Source of the DNA: an uncultured Verrucomicrobiota bacterium
GTDB lineage: Bacteria > Verrucomicrobiota > Verrucomicrobiia > Limisphaerales > UBA9464
DNA length: 44,693 nucleotides
NCBI GenBank assembly: GCA_903916195.1
Contig: CAIWVP010000001.1
Coordinates: 1 to 44,693, forward strand
Direction of reading: 5' to 3'
The translations under genes were made by a program, and so were the position numbers. This document shows positions 26,326 to 37,900 of this stretch, one piece after another. The notes beneath the pieces were generated by a model, which was not told where the DNA came from, searched no databases, and was given only the letters and a program-made list of their open reading frames with translations. How positions within the stretch are numbered: the first letter of the stretch is position 1; every line of letters begins with the position of its first letter.

Positions 26326-28047
26326 GTGGCAGCCAAAGACGATTATCTCATCGATACGATGCTCGACATGGGTCTCCTGACCCACGAGCAGGTGGAGGCC
26401 GGTCGCGCCGAGGCAGAATCGGCGGGCGAAGGCGTGCTCGACACCATGACGAAGAGCGGCTCGATCGAGCCGACCATCGTCGTGATGGCGAAATCCACCT
26501 ATTTCGGGGTCGAGTCCGTGAACGTCTCCGACCTCCGGTTGGCCGACGATGTCATCGGCTTGCTACCTCGCCACGTCGCCAAGAAGTTCGACGCCGTGCC
26601 GGTGGGCCAGAGCGATTCCGGCGCCGTGGTCGTCGCGCTCGCCGACCCGTCCGATATCGACGCCGTCGACGGACTCCGGCATGCGTTGAACCGCGACATC
26701 GAGCTCCGCGTCACCAGCCAAGCCGACATCGAGGCGTCGTTGGCCAAGTACTACGGCGGTGCCGCCCGCGACGACGGCGGCATCGGCAAGATGATCCAGG
26801 ACATCACCGAGGGTGAGGTCGAGATCAATGCGTTCAAGGGCGATGTCGGCGACGACGAGTCGGCCGTCGAGGCCGATGCGCCGATCATCAAGCTGGTCAA
26901 CCAGGTCATCGTGGACGCCTTCAAGAAGCGGGCTTCCGATCTCCACCTGGAGCCGCTGGCCAAGCGCTTCCGTCTTCGGTTCCGCATCGACGGCGTCTGT
27001 GTCGAACAATCCGACCTCCCGAAGCGGCTCCAGGCGCCGATCATCGCGCGTCTCAAGATCCAGGCCGGGATGAGCATCGCCGAGCGCCGCATCCCGCAGG
27101 ACGGCCGCATCAACGTGCCGGTCGGCGCCGGCGGCAAGACCATCGATCTCCGCGTCAACTGCCTTCCCACGCAGCACGGCGAGTCGATCGTCATGCGTAT
27201 CCTCGACAAGTCCGGCCTGAAGCTGGGCTTGGCCGAACTTGGTTTCTTCGCGGACGACCAGCAGAACTTCGAGCGGATCATCGGCCTGCCCGACGGCATC
27301 CTGCTCGTCACCGGTCCGACCGGTTCCGGTAAGACGACCACGCTGTACTCCTGCCTCAACTACATCAACCGGCCCGACCGCAAGATCATCACGGTCGAGG
27401 ACCCGGTCGAGTACATGCTCGCCGGCATCAACCAGGTGCAGGTCCACGAGCAGATCGGATTCACCTTCGCGCTGGCGCTGCGCTCGATGCTCCGCCAGTC
27501 GCCGAACGTGATCATGCTCGGGGAGATCCGCGACATGGAGACGGCGTCCATCGCCATCAACGCGTCGCTCACCGGCCACCTGGTCTTCTCCACGCTCCAT
27601 ACCAACGATGCACCCGGCGCGGTGACCCGTCTCATCGACATCGGCGTGAAGCCGTTCTTGGTGGCGTCCTCCGCGCGCTGCCTCATGGCGCAGCGTCTCG
27701 TCCGCAAGGTCTGCAAGAGCTGCGGCGCGGCGCACGTGCTCGACCCGGCCGAGGCCGATTCGATCGGCATCACGCCCGGACAGGTCGCCCAAGCCAGCGC
27801 CCGTAAGGGCAAAGGCTGCGGCGAGTGCAACAAGACCGGATGCAAGGGCCGCTTCGGCATCTTCGAGATCTTCAACATCAACGACGAGGCCCGGAAGATG
27901 ATCTTCGACAAGGTGCCCGCCAACGTCCTCCGCGTGAAGGCCCGCGAGATGGGCATGCGCACGCTGCGCGAGGACGGCGTCCGCAAGGTCCTTGCCGGCC
28001 TCACCACCGTGGATGAGGTGATGCGCGCCACGGTCACCGACCACTGA
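26326..28047 (+). CDS. pilB: Type IV pilus assembly / type II secretion ATPase (PilB/GspE), first copy
   Basis: The 573-residue hexameric ATPase would power pilus extension. The N-terminal MshEN-like domain (to ~residue 140) is followed by a GspE core with VNQVIVDAFKKRASDLHLEP, Walker [15 protein letters not shown], the Asp box ITVEDPVEY, Walker B IMLGEIRDMETA and the His box [14 protein letters not shown] zinc site is present (CKSC...CGEC). GTG 26326 is chosen over TTG 26269: it has a GGGAAAGGG-type ribosome-binding site and the predicted promoter would leave the TTG without a leader. A second, diverged copy is two genes downstream, so this one could serve a different machine (pilus versus pseudopilus). 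Confidence 0.92.
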   Translation: MAAKDDYLIDTMLDMGLLTHEQVEAGRAEAESAGEGVLDTMTKSGSIEPTIVVMAKSTYFGVESVNVSDLRLADDVIGLLPRHVAKKFDAVPVGQSDSGAVVVALADPSDIDAVDGLRHALNRDIELRVTSQADIEASLAKYYGGAARDDGGIGKMIQDITEGEVEINAFKGDVGDDESAVEADAPIIKLVNQVIVDAFKKRASDLHLEPLAKRFRLRFRIDGVCVEQSDLPKRLQAPIIARLKIQAGMSIAERRIPQDGRINVPVGAGGKTIDLRVNCLPTQHGESIVMRILDKSGLKLGLAELGFFADDQQNFERIIGLPDGILLVTGPTGSGKTTTLYSCLNYINRPDRKIITVEDPVEYMLAGINQVQVHEQIGFTFALALRSMLRQSPNVIMLGEIRDMETASIAINASLTGHLVFSTLHTNDAPGAVTRLIDIGVKPFLVASSARCLMAQRLVRKVCKSCGAAHVLDPAEADSIGITPGQVAQASARKGKGCGECNKTGCKGRFGIFEIFNINDEARKMIFDKVPANVLRVKAREMGMRTLREDGVRKVLAGLTTVDEVMRATVTDH

Positions 28048-28123
28048 GCCCACGAACACCGCGACGACGACGAAACGCGCCGCGCCGAGGCGCACCTGAA
28101 ACATCCGATCCCGTTCTTCCGAC

Positions 28124-29230
28124 ATGTCGTATCAAATGTCCGATCTGTTGCAGTTGATGGTCTCCGAAGGGGCCGCCGACCTGCACATCCGAGTGAACAT
28201 CCCGCCGGTCATCCGGCTCCACGGCATCCTCCACCGCGTCGAGGGCCCGCCGTTGAAGGCGGAGGACACCGAGGAGCTGATGCGTTCGATCACGTCGGAG
28301 GACCACATCCAGCAGATCCGCGAGAAGGGCGGCGCCGATTTTGGCTTCGCCTTCGGGGAGCTCGCCCGCTTTCGCGTCAGCGCCTTCAAGGAGAAGGGCA
28401 ACTTCGCCCTCGTGCTCCGGCAGATCCCCAGCAAGCTCCTCACGATGGAGCAGATCGGCATCCCGCCCAGCGCCCGCGAACTGCTCTACCGTCCCCGCGG
28501 TCTCGTCCTCGTGACCGGTCCGACCGGTTCGGGCAAGACGACCACCCTCGCGTCGATGATCAACATCATCAACGAGGAGCGCGACGAGGCCCACATCATC
28601 ACGATCGAGGACCCCATCGAGTATTACCACAAGCACAAGAAGGCGGTGGTGACCCAGCGCGAGGTCAATGTCGACGTCCCGAACTTCGCCGAGGCGCTGC
28701 GGCGCGCGTTGCGGCAGGACCCGGACGTGATCCTGGTCGGTGAGCTGCGCGACTTGGAGACGATGGAGGCCGCGATCACGGCGGCGGAGACGGGTCACTT
28801 GGTGTTCGGCACGCTGCACACCACGGGCGCGGCCAAGACCATCGACCGTATCACCAACGCCTTCCCGATGAACCAGCAGGAGATGATCCGCATCCAGCTG
28901 TCCACGGTGCTCCAAGCGGTCATCTCGCAGCTGCTCGTCCCGCGCCACGACAAACCGGGACGCGTCGCCATCTTCGAGATCATGGTCAACACTCCGTCCA
29001 TCGCAGCGCTCATCCGCGACAACAAGACCTTCCGCATCCAATCGGACATCCAGACCGGTGCCAAGTTCGGCATGGTGACCCTGGACAGCTTCCTCATCGA
29101 CAAGTGGCAATCGGGCCTGATCGCCGAGGAAGAGGTCATCAACAAGGCGCAGGACCCGACCACGATCATCCAGAAACTGCAGGAGATGAAGGCGGCGAAG
29201 AGCGAGGCCGAGGCCTCCGGACGCCGCTGA
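28124..29230 (+). CDS. pilT: Type IV pilus retraction ATPase PilT
   Basis: The 368-residue ATPase would depolymerise pili, which underlies twitching and DNA uptake. It has a short N-terminal PAS-like domain ([19 protein letters not shown]), Walker [15 protein letters not shown], Asp box [11 protein letters not shown], Walker [14 protein letters not shown] and the His box [18 protein letters not shown]. Downstream, [17 protein letters not shown] is the equivalent of the AIRNLIRE retraction motif. It lies between the two PilB copies and is probably on the same transcript. Length and motifs are standard for PilT. Confidence 0.95.
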   Translation: MSYQMSDLLQLMVSEGAADLHIRVNIPPVIRLHGILHRVEGPPLKAEDTEELMRSITSEDHIQQIREKGGADFGFAFGELARFRVSAFKEKGNFALVLRQIPSKLLTMEQIGIPPSARELLYRPRGLVLVTGPTGSGKTTTLASMINIINEERDEAHIITIEDPIEYYHKHKKAVVTQREVNVDVPNFAEALRRALRQDPDVILVGELRDLETMEAAITAAETGHLVFGTLHTTGAAKTIDRITNAFPMNQQEMIRIQLSTVLQAVISQLLVPRHDKPGRVAIFEIMVNTPSIAALIRDNKTFRIQSDIQTGAKFGMVTLDSFLIDKWQSGLIAEEEVINKAQDPTTIIQKLQEMKAAKSEAEASGRR

Positions 29231-29242
29231 ACCAGGTGACTT

Positions 29243-30958
<1,716 letters not shown>

Positions 30959-30979
30959 GCTCCGAAGGAAAGTAAGGCT

Positions 30980-32323
30980 ATGCCCAAATTCAACTACGTC
31001 GCCATGGACTCCCGAGGCAAGGAGACCAAGGGCACGCTCGAGGTCGGCAGCCAGGCCGACGCGATCAACCGTCTCAAGGAGATGGGCTTCTTCCCCACCA
31101 AGGTGATGGAGGCCGAGAAGCCTGCCGCCAAGAAGGGCGCGCCCGCTCCAGGCACCGCGAAGGGCGGGGCCAAGAAAGGCATCAACCTCAACTTCAAGAT
31201 CCCCGGCCTCGGTGGAGGCGTGAAGACCAAGGTGCTCACCACCTTCACCCGCCAGCTGGCCACGCTGGTGGACGCCGGTCTGCCGCTGCTCCGCGGGCTC
31301 CGTGTCCTGGAGAAGCAGGAACGCAACCCGACGCTCAAGGGCGTGCTCAACGACCTCGCCATGTCGATCGAGGGCGGCAGCACCTTCTCCGAGGGCCTCG
31401 CCCAGCATCCGAAGGTCTTCAACAAGCTTTTCGTCAACATGGTCAAGGCGGGCGAGCTCGGCGGCGTGCTCGAGGTCGTCTTGAACCGTCTCTCCGAGTT
31501 CATGGAGAAGGCGGAGAAGATCAAGGGCAAGGTCATCGCGGCCATGTTCTACCCGTCCGCGGTCATGACCGTGGCGGTCGGCATCTTGGCGCTGCTGATG
31601 GTGGTCGTCGTGCCCAAGTTCAAGCAGATCTTCGCCGACATGCTCGGCGACGCGGGCATGCCGGCGTTCACCGAGTTCGTCCTCAAGATCTCCGAGATCA
31701 TGAAGGACTACACCATCGTCTTCCCCGAGTGGGCGGGCGGCTTCCCGGTCCCCGGGCCGGTCGTGGTCGGCATCATCGTCTTCGTGATCTTCTTCAAGGT
31801 CGGCGTGAAGACCAAGAAAGGCCGATGGTTGTTCGACAAGTTCAAGCTGCACATGCCGGTCATCGGCAGCGTGGTCAGCAAGGTCGCCATCTCCCGTTTC
31901 TGCCGGACCCTCGGCACCTTGGTGAGCTCGGGTGTGCCCATCCTCCAAGCCTTGAACATCGTCAAGGAGACCGCTGGCAACGTCATCATCGCCAACGCGG
32001 TCCAGGCCATCCATGAGAGCGTCAAGGAAGGCGAGACGATCACGGCCCCGCTGGAGAAATCCGGGGTCTTCCCGCCGATGGTGATCTCGATGGTGGACGT
32101 CGGCGAGCAGACCGGCGCGCTGCCCGAGATGTTGCTGAAGATCGCCGACAACTACGACGACGAGGTCGACAACGCGGTCGCGGCCATGACCTCGCTGCTG
32201 GAGCCGATCATGATCGTGTTCCTCGCCGTCATCGTCGGCAGCATCGTCATCGCGCTCTTCCTCCCGCTCATCTCGCTCATCGACAAGCTGGGTGGCGACG
32301 AAGGCAGCGGCAAAGGCGACTAG
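30980..32323 (+). CDS. pilC: Type IV pilus inner-membrane platform protein PilC
   Basis: The 447-residue protein is the polytopic platform on which PilB and PilT act. Two GspF domains are visible: FTRQLATLVDAGLPLLRGL...GELGGVLEVVLNRL (first), and ISRFCRTLGTLVSSGVPILQALNIVKETAGN...GEQTGALPEMLLKIADNYDDEV (second). Hydrophobic segments AVMTVAVGILALLMVVVVP, VVVGIIVFVIFF and PIMIVFLAVIVGSIVIALFLP span the membrane. An N-terminal soluble part ends in a K/A/P/G linker. It ends the operon, 25 bases before an intrinsic terminator. Confidence 0.94.
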   Translation: MPKFNYVAMDSRGKETKGTLEVGSQADAINRLKEMGFFPTKVMEAEKPAAKKGAPAPGTAKGGAKKGINLNFKIPGLGGGVKTKVLTTFTRQLATLVDAGLPLLRGLRVLEKQERNPTLKGVLNDLAMSIEGGSTFSEGLAQHPKVFNKLFVNMVKAGELGGVLEVVLNRLSEFMEKAEKIKGKVIAAMFYPSAVMTVAVGILALLMVVVVPKFKQIFADMLGDAGMPAFTEFVLKISEIMKDYTIVFPEWAGGFPVPGPVVVGIIVFVIFFKVGVKTKKGRWLFDKFKLHMPVIGSVVSKVAISRFCRTLGTLVSSGVPILQALNIVKETAGNVIIANAVQAIHESVKEGETITAPLEKSGVFPPMVISMVDVGEQTGALPEMLLKIADNYDDEVDNAVAAMTSLLEPIMIVFLAVIVGSIVIALFLPLISLIDKLGGDEGSGKGD

Positions 32324-32348
32324 GCTTTCCGAGCCCCCCGTCCCGACA

Positions 32349-32384
32349 GCGGCCACCGGAGATCCCGGTGGCCGCTTTTCTTTT
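32349..32384 (+). terminator. Intrinsic terminator of the pilus operon
   Basis: GCGGCCACCGG (32349-32359) pairs perfectly with CCGGTGGCCGC (32365-32375) around a 5-base loop, followed by TTTTCTTTT. It lies 25 bases after the pilC stop and is a textbook rho-independent terminator. Confidence 0.9.
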
Positions 32385-32432
32385 CCCCCGGCCCGTCCCG
32401 GAGCGGCGTAAATCGTTCGTCAAAACCAGCCG

Positions 32433-34025
32433 GTGATGGATTCTTCCGACGTGGAATTTTCCGCCTACGGTCCGGATGCGTCCATCCTCCGCTTCGCCGA
32501 GCGGGCGGACGAAGCGGCGTTCCGGCGGTCGCGACAACTCGTCGAGGAGCTTGAGCGATGTCCGCTCCCCGGACAATCCGAGGTCGTCCCGGCCTTCAGG
32601 ACACTGCTGATCTGCTTCGGGGCAGGGGCCGCGTCGGCGGCGAACGAGGCCGGTCTCGCCGCCTTCTGCGGGCGGATCCGGGAGGCCGGTCCGCCGTCGG
32701 TCCACGAAGGCGGCCGCCTCGTCGAGATCCCGGCCCGCTACGATGGACCGGATCTTGCCCGCGTCGCGGGAGCGGCGGGCATGTCGGTCGAGGAAGCGGC
32801 CGCGCGTCATGTCGCGCCGGACTACCGGGTCCATTGCCTCGGGTTCGCTCCCGGCTTCCCGTATCTCGGCGGGCTCGACCCGTCGTTGGCCACGCCGCGG
32901 CTCGCCACGCCGCGCACGTCGGTCGCGGCCGGCAGCATCGCGATCGGTGGCGAGCACACCGGGATCTACAGCACACCCAGCCCGGGCGGATGGAACCTCA
33001 TCGCCCGCACCGGCGCGCCGCTCTTCGATCCTCGGGCGGCCTCGCTCGGAGCGATGTTCCTTCTGCGCGCCGGTGATCGCGTGCGCTTCATCCCGGGGCC
33101 GGACGGAGCCGCGCTGGCGCGGGATGGCCTGCGCGAGGCCCGCCCTGGAACCATCGCGTCCGCCCCGCCGTCACCGCCGGTCCTCCGGGTGCTCGCGTCC
33201 GGCGCCGGCCTCGCGATCCAGGATCGCGGACGCCCGGGCTTCGCGCGCTTCGGCGTGCCGCCCGGCGGCGCGATGGATCCGTATGCGGCGGCATGGGCGA
33301 ACCGACTGCTCGACAATCCGCCGTCCGCGCCGGTGCTCGAGCTCTGCCTGCAGGGCCAACGTCTCGAAGTGCTCAAAGACGGCTGGTTTGCCATCGCCGG
33401 GAGCGCGGGCGGAGCGGCGGGTGGGTCCGCCCGTCGTCGTCGCGTCGGGGAGGTCCTGGAGTTTCCGCCGGGCCCGAGCGGCGTCTGGACCTACTTGGCG
33501 GTGCCGGGCGGATTCGGCGGGGGCACGGTGCTAGGAAGCGTCGCCACCGACGCGCGCGCCGGGCTGGGACGTGCTTTCGTCGATGGCGACCGCATCCCCG
33601 CGGCGACGTCGACGGGGTCCGCGCCCCCTTCCGCGGTGGCTTCGCGGCGGATCGCGCGGGATGAGCGCCGCGACCCCGCGCATCCGCCGACGCTGCGTGT
33701 GTGGCCGGGACCGCAGTGGTCGGCGTTTTCGTCGGCGGACCGCGAGCGGTTCTTCGCCACCGGTTGGACGGTCTCCACGCGTTGCGACCGCGTCGGTTAT
33801 CGGCTCGACGGCCCGGCGCTGGCACCCCCGTCGTCGGAAGCCGTCTCCGAGCCGGTGGTCGTGGGCACGGTCCAGGTGCCCGCGGACGGCCGACCGATCG
33901 TGACGATGCCGGACGGGCCGACGCTCGGCGGCTACGCGAAGCTCGGGGTCGTCGATCGCGATGATCTCGCCCGGCTCGCCCAACGCCGCGCCGGGCAGGT
34001 GGTGCGTTTTGTTCCGGCCCTTTGA
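32433..34025 (+). CDS. Fused 5-oxoprolinase subunits PxpB-PxpC
   Basis: The 530-residue protein joins the two subunits that, with PxpA, cleave 5-oxoproline (pyroglutamate) to glutamate at the cost of ATP. The first ~230 residues are PxpB (KipI/allophanate-hydrolase-subunit-1-like; FAPGFPYLGGLDPSLATPR, IGGEHTGIYSTPSPGGWNLI). From about residue 245 comes PxpC (KipA/subunit-2-like; LAIQDRGRPGFARFGVPPGGAMDPYA, then AVPGGFGGG-type and FSSADRERFFATGW-like segments). The fusion removes any chance of different stoichiometry. pxpA follows after 87 bases. ATG 32433 and 32436 are equally possible. Gly/Ala/Ser-rich linkers lie at 405-425 of the PxpC part. Confidence 0.88.
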   Translation: MMDSSDVEFSAYGPDASILRFAERADEAAFRRSRQLVEELERCPLPGQSEVVPAFRTLLICFGAGAASAANEAGLAAFCGRIREAGPPSVHEGGRLVEIPARYDGPDLARVAGAAGMSVEEAAARHVAPDYRVHCLGFAPGFPYLGGLDPSLATPRLATPRTSVAAGSIAIGGEHTGIYSTPSPGGWNLIARTGAPLFDPRAASLGAMFLLRAGDRVRFIPGPDGAALARDGLREARPGTIASAPPSPPVLRVLASGAGLAIQDRGRPGFARFGVPPGGAMDPYAAAWANRLLDNPPSAPVLELCLQGQRLEVLKDGWFAIAGSAGGAAGGSARRRRVGEVLEFPPGPSGVWTYLAVPGGFGGGTVLGSVATDARAGLGRAFVDGDRIPAATSTGSAPPSAVASRRIARDERRDPAHPPTLRVWPGPQWSAFSSADRERFFATGWTVSTRCDRVGYRLDGPALAPPSSEAVSEPVVVGTVQVPADGRPIVTMPDGPTLGGYAKLGVVDRDDLARLAQRRAGQVVRFVPAL

Positions 34026-34112
34026 AGGACGAAACCGCCAAGGCCCGGAGAAGATTCCTGTCCCGCTCTCGTCTTCGCGTCTTCGCCCCTTTGCTGTTCA
34101 CTTCCGCCCGTG

Positions 34113-34832
34113 ATGACCGACCTCAACTGCGACCTCGGCGAAGGCGAGTCGTCCGCGCGGACGCGGGCACTGGTGCGGTGGGTCACGTCGGTGAACATCG
34201 CGTGCGGAGGCCACGCCGGTGATGCCGGGTCGATGGAACGTTGCGTCGTGATGGCGCATGGGCTGGGAGTCCGCATCGGCGCGCATCCGGGCGTACCTGG
34301 AGAGGGTGGCCGCGGCGCGGTGGAGATCACGGCTTCGGGGCTCCGGACCTTGGTGCTGCTACAGGTCGGGGCGCTCCATCGTCTGACGGAGGTCCACCGG
34401 ATCCGGTTGCACCACGTGAAGCTCCACGGATCTCTCTATCACGCGGTGGAACGTGATCCGGCGCTCGCGCGGGCCTATGTCGGGACCATCGCGCGGTGGT
34501 TCGGCGGCACGCGGATCTACGCGGCGTGTGGCGGTCGGGTCGCCGAGGCCGGCGCTCGCGCCGGGATGGCCGTATGGGAGGAGGCCTTCGCGGACCGCGG
34601 GTACGCCGAGGACGGATCGTTGGTCCCTCGCGGCATGCCGGGCGCGATGATCATGGGTGTCTCCGAGGTCGCTGCCCGGGCGAAGTCGATCGCGGAGGGC
34701 AGGGGGGTGACGACGGTCGCGGGCACGGTGCTGCCGCTCCGGCCGAGGACGTTGTGCGTCCACGGCGACACGCAAGGTTCGGTGGGCCTCGTCCGGGCGG
34801 TGAACCGGGCGTTGGCGGACTCCCTCGGCTGA
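34113..34832 (+). CDS. pxpA: 5-oxoprolinase subunit A (LamB/YcsF family)
   Basis: The 239-residue protein is PxpA, the subunit thought to open the pyroglutamate ring together with PxpBC. It has TDLNCDLGE, VNIACGGHAGD, GAHPGVPG, ADRGYAEDGSLVPRG and CVHGDTQGSV, all at normal positions. The usual HVKPHGALYN motif is here HVKLHGSLYH, with the Pro and final Asn replaced. ATG 34113 is preferred; a GTG at 34110 immediately precedes it. The neighbour is the fused PxpB-PxpC gene, which confirms the assignment. Confidence 0.92.
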   Translation: MTDLNCDLGEGESSARTRALVRWVTSVNIACGGHAGDAGSMERCVVMAHGLGVRIGAHPGVPGEGGRGAVEITASGLRTLVLLQVGALHRLTEVHRIRLHHVKLHGSLYHAVERDPALARAYVGTIARWFGGTRIYAACGGRVAEAGARAGMAVWEEAFADRGYAEDGSLVPRGMPGAMIMGVSEVAARAKSIAEGRGVTTVAGTVLPLRPRTLCVHGDTQGSVGLVRAVNRALADSLG

Positions 34833-34928
34833 CCCCGGGACCGGTCACGATTTGGGGTTGCCCGGACGATGCCTTCGGCCAATCTGCGTCGTCGCGGAAC
34901 CCGACCGTGTCCCCAACCGAGCATTGCC

Positions 34929-37900
34929 ATGGCCATCCACGTCGCGCTGCACCACAAGACGCACTACACCTACGACCGGCCGGTCGGCCACGCCCCGCAC
35001 GTCGTCCGCTTGAGGCCCGCGCCGCATTGCCGGACCCCCATCCTCAGCTATTCGATGAAGGTCCGCCCGACGGAACACTTCATCAACTGGCAGCAGGATC
35101 CGTTCGCGAACTGGAACGGCCGGCTCGTGTTCCCCGGGATGTCGAAGGAGCTGTGCATCGAGGTCGAGCTCGTGGCCGAGATGGCGGTCTATAACCCGTT
35201 CGACTTCTTTCTCGAACCGTCCGCCGAGATCTATCCGTTCGCCTACGAGCCCGCGCTCAAGAAAGAGCTCGCGCCGTTCATGGCGCTGCCGGCGCCGACG
35301 CCGAAGCTGCTCGCGATGGTCGACGAACTGCTCGGGGCCTACCTGACGAAGGGCGCGCGGACGATTGATTTCCTGGTGGAGGTCAACCAGCGCGTCCAGA
35401 AGCATGTCCGCTACACCATCCGCCTGGAGCCGGGTGTGCAGACGCCGGAGGAGACGCTCACCAAGGCCAGCGGGTCGTGCCGCGATTCGGGTTGGCTCTT
35501 GGTCGAGGTGTTCCGTTCGATGGGTTTCGCGGCCCGCTTCGTCAGCGGCTATTCGATGCAGCTCAAGCCCGACCAGAAGTCGCTGGACGGCCCGAGCGGC
35601 GTCGAGGTCGACACCGTGGACCTGCACGCGTGGGCCGAGGTCTTCTTGCCCGGGGCCGGATGGATCGGGTTGGATCCGACGTCCGGGCTGTTCTGCGGCG
35701 AAGGCCACATCCCGCTCGCCTGCACGCCGGATCCCGGCAACGCCGCGCCGATCACCGGCGCCGTGGACGAGTGCGGGTCCAAGCTCGTCCACGAGATGAC
35801 GGTGACCCGCATCTTCGAGTCGCCGCGCGTCACCCAGCCGTACACCGACGAGCAATGGTCGGACATCGAGGTGCTCGGCCACGTGATCGACGAGGACCTC
35901 GAGAAGGGCGACGTCCGCCTGACGATGGGCGGCGAGCCGACCTTCGTCTCCATCGACGACCCGGACGGACCGGAGTGGAACTTCACCGCGGTGTCCCACA
36001 AGAAGCGCGCGCTTTCGGGAACGCTGATCAAGCGGCTCCGCGGCAAGTTCGCGCCCGGCGCGTTGCTGCACTACGGACAGGGCAAATGGTACCCGGGCGA
36101 ACCGTTGCCGCGTTACGCGCTCGCCGCGTATTGGCGCAAGGACGGCGTGCCGATCTGGAAGGACGATTCGCTCATCGCCGACGAGTCGAAGGACTACGGC
36201 CACGGCGCCAAGGAGGCCAAAGCGCTCGCGACCCGGCTCGCGCGCACGCTCGGCGTCGATCCCGCGCACCTGATCCCCGGGTACGAGGACGTCTTCTACT
36301 ACACCTGGAAGGAGCGGCGCCTGCCGTCCAACGTCACCCCGGAACAGTCACGCCTGAAGGACAAGCAGGAGCGCGCCCGCCTCGCACGGTTGTTCCAGGC
36401 AGGATTGGGCGAGGTCGTGGGCTATTCGCTGCCGCTCAAGCGCGCGGTCTTCGGCGCGGAGCGCGGATGGATCTCCGGCGCGTGGTTCTTGCGCGACGAC
36501 GACACGCTGTGGCTGACCCCGGGCGATTCGCCGATGGGTCTGCGCCTCCCGGTCGATTCCATCCCGTGGGTCGCGGAGAAGGATTTCCCGTGGCAGCACC
36601 AGCCGGACCTGATGAAGAAGCTCGCGGCTTTGCCGAGGGACTTCTCGTACAAGCCGCGGCCCGAGTCGTCGGGACAACGCTTCGTCCCGGGCCCGGGCGT
36701 TCCGGCGGCTCCCGGCTTCGGTCCCGGCCAGCGGGCGCAGATGCTGCCTCCGGACCAGGCCGGCGGGCGAAAGCAGATCGAGCGCGACCTCGACCCGGCA
36801 CGGCGTCCCGCCCCGCAGGAGAGCGCGCCTTGGATCATCCGCACCGCGCTCTGCGTCGAGCCGCGCGACGGTCGTCTGCACGTCTTCCTGCCGCCGGTCG
36901 AGAGCACCGAGGATTACCTCGACCTGGTCGCCGGCATCGAGACCGCTGCGACCGAGCTGGGACTGCCCTTGATCATCGAGGGCGAGGCACCGCCGCGCGA
37001 CCCGCGCCTGAACAAGCTCGCGGTGACCCCCGACCCGGGCGTGATCGAGGTCAACATGCATCCCAGCAAGTCCTGGGACGAGCTCGTCGAACGTACGACG
37101 GTCCTCTACGAGGAAGCTCGGCAGACCCGGTTGGGCACGGAGAAGTTCATGGTCGACGGACGCCATACCGGCACCGGCGGGGGCAACCACATCCTCATCG
37201 GCGGCGAGACCCCGGCGGATTCACCGGTGCTGAGGCGGCCCGACCTGCTGCGGTCGCTGCTCGCGTACTGGCAGAACCATCCGTCGCTGAGCTGGCTCTT
37301 CAGCGGTCTCTTCATCGGCCCGACCTCGCAGGCACCCCGCGTGGACGAGGCGCGCAACGACTCGCTCTACGAGCTCGACGTCGCCTTCCGCCAGCTGCCC
37401 GGGGCCGGCCAATGGACCCCGCCGTGGCTGGTCGACCGCGTCTTCCGCAACCTGCTGACCGATTCCAGCGGCAACACCCATCGTGCCGAGTTCAGCATCG
37501 ACAAGCTCTACTCGCCCGACGGCCCGGGCGGACGTCTCGGCCTGGTCGAGATGCGCGCCTTCGAGATGCCGCCGCACGCCCGGATGAGTCTCGCGCAACA
37601 CCTGCTCCTGCGCGGCCTCGTGGCGAAGTTCTGGAAGGAACCGTACACCAACGGCCTCGTCCGCTGGGGCACGGACATCCACGACCGCTGGATGCTGCCG
37701 CACTTCTGCGAGACGGATCTCGGCGACGTCATCCGCGACCTGCGGGGGGCCGGCTATCCGTTCGAGGCGGAGTGGTTCAAGCCGCACCTCGAATTCCGCT
37801 ACCCCCGCATCGGCGACTTCGCGCAGCGCGATGTCCAGGTCGAGCTGCGCACGGCGCTCGAACCGTGGCATGTGCTCGGTGAGGAACCGGCCGGCGGCGG

